Positions 7,027 to 8,755 of a stretch of 8,755 nt of DNA are shown here, piece after piece. The notes under the pieces are model-generated. The model worked only from the letters and a program-made list of their open reading frames with translations. It was not told the DNA's origin and searched no databases. The number at the start of each line of letters is the position of its first letter. The first letter of the stretch is position 1. Location: the NCBI GenBank assembly GCA_947447815.1, contig CANFLJ010000061.1:1-8755 (forward strand), given 5' to 3'. This stretch comes from Chitinophagaceae bacterium. GTDB lineage: Bacteria > Bacteroidota > Bacteroidia > Chitinophagales > Chitinophagaceae. Made by a program: the position numbers and the translations under genes.

Positions 7027-7227
7027 CTATGCTGTAGGTAGTCGTAATAATACTCTTGCTACCGCCAATACCAATCCTTGGAGTGTCAACTCTACACTTT
7101 GATGACCACTTTTTGGGGAAAAAGGGCATTTCGGGGATTATTATAGCAAAAAAGGGCTTTTTAACTTGTTATTACTGTTTTTGAAATACAAAAATCAGGA
7201 GCAAAAGTCTACAGATTTCCTTCATTG

Positions 7228-7246
7228 AATTTCTCACGACTTACGT
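7228..7246. repeat. Composite direct repeat, right copy of block A
   Basis: GAATTTCTCACGACTTACG matches block A at 6632-6650 at 17 of 19 positions, 596 bp away in the same orientation. Confidence 0.7.
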
Positions 7247-7287
7247 TCTATAAACATTTCTTAGCGGATATTATCCTTGAGTCGTAC

Positions 7288-7331
7288 ATAAACAAAGAAG
7301 CCTCGGAATATTCCTAGGCTTCTTTGTTTAT
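7288..7331 (-). terminator. Intrinsic terminator, probably of dcd
   Basis: A perfect 16-bp outer stem (7288-7303 with 7316-7331, ATAAACAAAGAAGCCT and its complement) is followed, after one C-T mismatch, by GGAAT/ATTCC inside. It lies 88 bp beyond the dcd stop. The arms end in T-rich sequence on both strands, so it could also stop plus-strand transcripts leaving the non-coding stretch. Confidence 0.75.
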
Positions 7332-7340
7332 AACTATAAA

Positions 7341-7358
7341 ATGTTTTCCTCACAATTC
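7341..7358. repeat. Composite direct repeat, right copy of block B
   Basis: ATGTTTTCCTCACAATTC matches block B at 6651-6668 at 17 of 18 positions, 690 bp away in the same orientation. It lies between the 7288-7331 hairpin and the 3' end of dcd. Confidence 0.7.
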
Positions 7359-7419
7359 TTGGCATAATATTAGGTGCATTTACCTATCTGCTTACTCCTT
7401 CCTACTATCTCCCAAAGTA

Positions 7420-7956
7420 TTAAAAACTATTCTTCCACATCATACTTTCTATAGGCATGTTAGGTTGACCGCTATACTTGGCATTCTTTTTCTGATTGTA
7501 CTTCACTTCTATTTCACCATCCACAGGAAAATAAATTAACTGTCCAATTGGCATCCCTTTATAAATACGTACAGGTTGTTTTACCGAAATTTCTAAAGTC
7601 CAGTTACCACAGAAGCCTACATCCCCTTTACCAGCAGTAGCATGAATATCTATACCAAGTCTTCCTGTAGATGATTTTCCTTCCAGGAATGGGACGTGAG
7701 CATGTGTTTCGGTGTACTCCAAGGTTACTCCAAGATAAAATTCATGAGGAAGCAAAACAAATCCTTCGTCTGGAATTTCGAAGCTTTCAATTTTATTATG
7801 CTTTTTAGCATCTAGTTCTGCATCTACATATTTTGCTAAGGTATGTCCAAGATGAACATCGTAACTATTGCTACCTAAGCAGTCTCTATCATAAGGCAAT
7901 ATCTTAATTGTTCCCTTTTCTATTTCTTCCAGAATTCTTTTATCACTTAGGATCAT
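7420..7956 (-). CDS. dcd: dCTP deaminase
   Basis: Deaminates dCTP to dUTP, the precursor from which dUMP and then dTTP are made; cytoplasmic, normally a homotrimer of the trimeric dUTPase fold. The 178-residue protein carries the family core GKSSTGRLGIDIHATAG (93-109), with Ser95/Ser96 and Arg99. It continues with GDVGFCGNWTLEI (111-123), where Glu122 is the expected catalytic glutamate. A YSGQP motif near 162-166 fits the C-terminal segment that closes over the triphosphate. The N terminus MILSDKRILEEIEKGTIKI is typical and fixes the start at 7956. The bifunctional deaminase/dUTPase of some archaea shares the Asp and Glu seen here, so a second dUTPase activity cannot be excluded from sequence alone. 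It is divergent from the phosphopantetheinyl transferase gene and has a terminator 88 bp downstream. Confidence 0.95.
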   Translation of the reverse strand: MILSDKRILEEIEKGTIKILPYDRDCLGSNSYDVHLGHTLAKYVDAELDAKKHNKIESFEIPDEGFVLLPHEFYLGVTLEYTETHAHVPFLEGKSSTGRLGIDIHATAGKGDVGFCGNWTLEISVKQPVRIYKGMPIGQLIYFPVDGEIEVKYNQKKNAKYSGQPNMPIESMMWKNSF

Positions 7957-7957
7957 G

Positions 7958-8009
7958 TACTATTTATTAAATAAAAACGTTTATTAAAGGTACAAATTAA
8001 TAAATAGTA
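7958..8009. promoter_or_regulatory. 13-bp inverted repeat in the dcd/PPTase divergent promoter region
   Basis: TACTATTTATTAA (7958-7970) and its exact complement TTAATAAATAGTA (7997-8009) are separated by 26 bp that contain AAACGTTT. The right arm overlaps the proposed dcd -7 element and the left arm touches the dcd start codon. It could be an operator, but AT-rich DNA makes chance pairing easier. Confidence 0.4.
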
Positions 8010-8023
8010 TTCCGATACAGCAA
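7993..8023 (-). promoter_or_regulatory. Candidate dcd promoter
   Basis: On the minus strand a TTG (8021-8023, within TTTTTG) is followed after 20 bp by TTAATTTG (7993-8000). This is one mismatch from the Bacteroidota -7 consensus TAnnTTTG, with acceptable spacing. Transcription would begin about 30 bases before the dcd start codon. Confidence 0.4.
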
Positions 8024-8038
8024 AAATCAATCATTATT

Positions 8039-8668
8039 GTGCCAGTCATTTATCAACAAGATATTAACCATGATACAAAAATCGCTATCTGGAAGATAGA
8101 GGAAGAAGAAGATTTTTTCCTTGATTTTGTACCGATTAACAGGATCATCAAGCACCCTAAGAAACGTTTGCAGCATCTGGCTGGTCGATATTTATTGCAA
8201 CATTTGTTTCCTGATTTCCCTTACAATGAAATCATGATTGCAGATACCAAGAAGCCTTTTTTAGCCGATCATAAGTATCACTTTTCTATTTCTCATACCA
8301 AAGATTATGCGGCTGCTATTGTCAGTAGTAGTTGCCGTGTAGGAGTAGATATTGAAATTCCTACTCATAAAGCAAGTATTATTTCGGAAAAATTTATTCA
8401 TCCAGAGGAGCTGCCACTTATTAATAAACTAGAAGATAATACGGATGACAATTATTTCAATACGCTTATCTGGTGTGCTAAAGAATCTATGTTTAAATGG
8501 TGGGGATTGGGTAATGTTGATTTTAAGGAAATGCTTAGAATTGACGATATTGAAAATAATAATGGATTGAAGCTTCATGCTCGTTTCATTTCTGAACACG
8601 AAACACAATCACTGGTTTTGCAACATAAAGATCTGGAAAGTTTGTGTTTAATATGGGTGGCTAGTTAA
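8039..8668 (+). CDS. 4'-phosphopantetheinyl transferase (Sfp/AcpT superfamily)
   Basis: Transfers the phosphopantetheine arm of CoA to a serine on acyl or peptidyl carrier proteins. The 209-residue protein has the superfamily motifs in order: FSISH (82-86), VGVDIE (101-106, with Mg2+-binding Asp104 and Glu106) and WCAKESMFKW (145-154, the WxxKES motif). Upstream lies the KRLQHLAGRYLL helix (42-53) that normally precedes them. No in-frame ATG lies near the expected start. GTG at 8039 gives MPVIYQQDIN, which fits the family N terminus, so a GTG start is proposed. Which carrier protein it serves cannot be told; no carrier, fatty-acid or polyketide gene is in the window. It is divergent from dcd, with an 82-bp gap, and its stop codon directly abuts the stop of the next, opposing gene. 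Confidence 0.92.
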   Translation: MPVIYQQDINHDTKIAIWKIEEEEDFFLDFVPINRIIKHPKKRLQHLAGRYLLQHLFPDFPYNEIMIADTKKPFLADHKYHFSISHTKDYAAAIVSSSCRVGVDIEIPTHKASIISEKFIHPEELPLINKLEDNTDDNYFNTLIWCAKESMFKWWGLGNVDFKEMLRIDDIENNNGLKLHARFISEHETQSLVLQHKDLESLCLIWVAS

Positions 8669-8755
8669 TTAGCATTCACTCAATCCTACAGGCACAAGCA
8701 CCGCTAATCCGCCATCAGAGGTTTCTTTGTATTTACTGTTCATATCAAGTGCTGT
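8669..8755 (-). CDS. L-serine ammonia-lyase, iron-sulfur type, C-terminal 28 codons
   Basis: Read on the minus strand, the last bases of the window are open up to TAA (complement of 8669-8671). They encode ALDMNSKYKETSDGGLAV and end VPVGLSEC. The DMNSKYKETSxGGLAV segment matches the C terminus of iron-dependent L-serine dehydratases, which convert serine to pyruvate and ammonia through a [4Fe-4S] cluster. In the structurally known Legionella enzyme a C-terminal Cys enters the active site and binds the cluster; the terminal Cys here is consistent with that. The rest of the gene lies outside the window, so the call rests on one short but characteristic motif. Confidence 0.75.
   Translation of the reverse strand, partial: TALDMNSKYKETSDGGLAVLVPVGLSEC

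Larger units (their letters stand above)
6540..7287. other. Non-coding stretch without a supportable gene
   Basis: No RNA gene motif (tRNA, tmRNA, RNase P, SRP) and no credible protein was found on either strand. The only sizeable open frame, 6710-6973 plus (87 codons), is a Ser/Thr/Ala-rich run with no recognisable domain, start signal or signal peptide. The DNA is dense in short palindromic pieces. Around 6720-6800 these include GTAGC, GCTAC, TTGCTACAGCAA and AGCTACT. Further on are a nested inverted repeat at 6956-7026, and CTTTTT-GGGG-AAAAAG (7109-7124) and AAAAAGGGCTTTTT (7149-7162) mini-hairpins. TCACGA-type direct repeats lie near both edges. It may be decayed sequence, a remnant of a small element, or a structured RNA; the sequence alone does not decide. 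Confidence 0.6.

Overview
The window looks like chromosomal DNA from a Bacteroidota bacterium, most likely a Chitinophagaceae-type relative. The DNA is AT-rich. One gene encodes a secreted protein ending in a type IX secretion (T9SS) sorting domain. The phosphatase tail, proline dehydrogenase, dCTP deaminase and Sfp-type transferase all read like the Bacteroidota versions of their families, and no strong Shine-Dalgarno sequences are evident. The taxonomic call is made by eye from protein style; no database search was run.

Layout from left to right. Positions 1-528 hold the 3' end of a PafA-type alkaline phosphatase gene. Positions 660-2978 encode a large secreted protein with six 52-residue repeats and a T9SS C-terminal domain. 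Positions 3140-4324 encode a monofunctional proline dehydrogenase, followed by a perfect 20-bp hairpin that can end transcription from both sides. On the minus strand, 5803-5111 and 5047-4394 encode the A and B subunits of a 3-oxoacid CoA-transferase, an evident two-gene operon. Divergent from it, 5957-6436 encodes a small Tyr/His-rich secreted protein of unknown function behind a good sigma-54-like promoter, with its own terminator.

Positions 6437-7419 carry no gene I can support. This stretch contains short periodic repeats, dispersed direct repeats, a nest of palindromes and a terminator hairpin for the dCTP deaminase gene, which lies at 7956-7420 on the minus strand. A 4'-phosphopantetheinyl transferase gene (8039-8668, GTG start) diverges from it. 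That gene abuts, stop codon to stop codon, the last 28 codons of a minus-strand gene that looks like iron-sulfur L-serine ammonia-lyase.

The genes are mostly independent housekeeping or catabolic units: proline oxidation, acetoacetate activation, serine deamination, dUMP supply for dTTP synthesis, and carrier-protein activation. Two are secreted proteins. I see no multi-gene defence, mobile or biosynthetic system. The least explained material is the non-coding DNA: two arrays of an 8-bp AT-rich unit in different intergenic regions, the structured block at about 6540-7287, and the sigma-54-like site.
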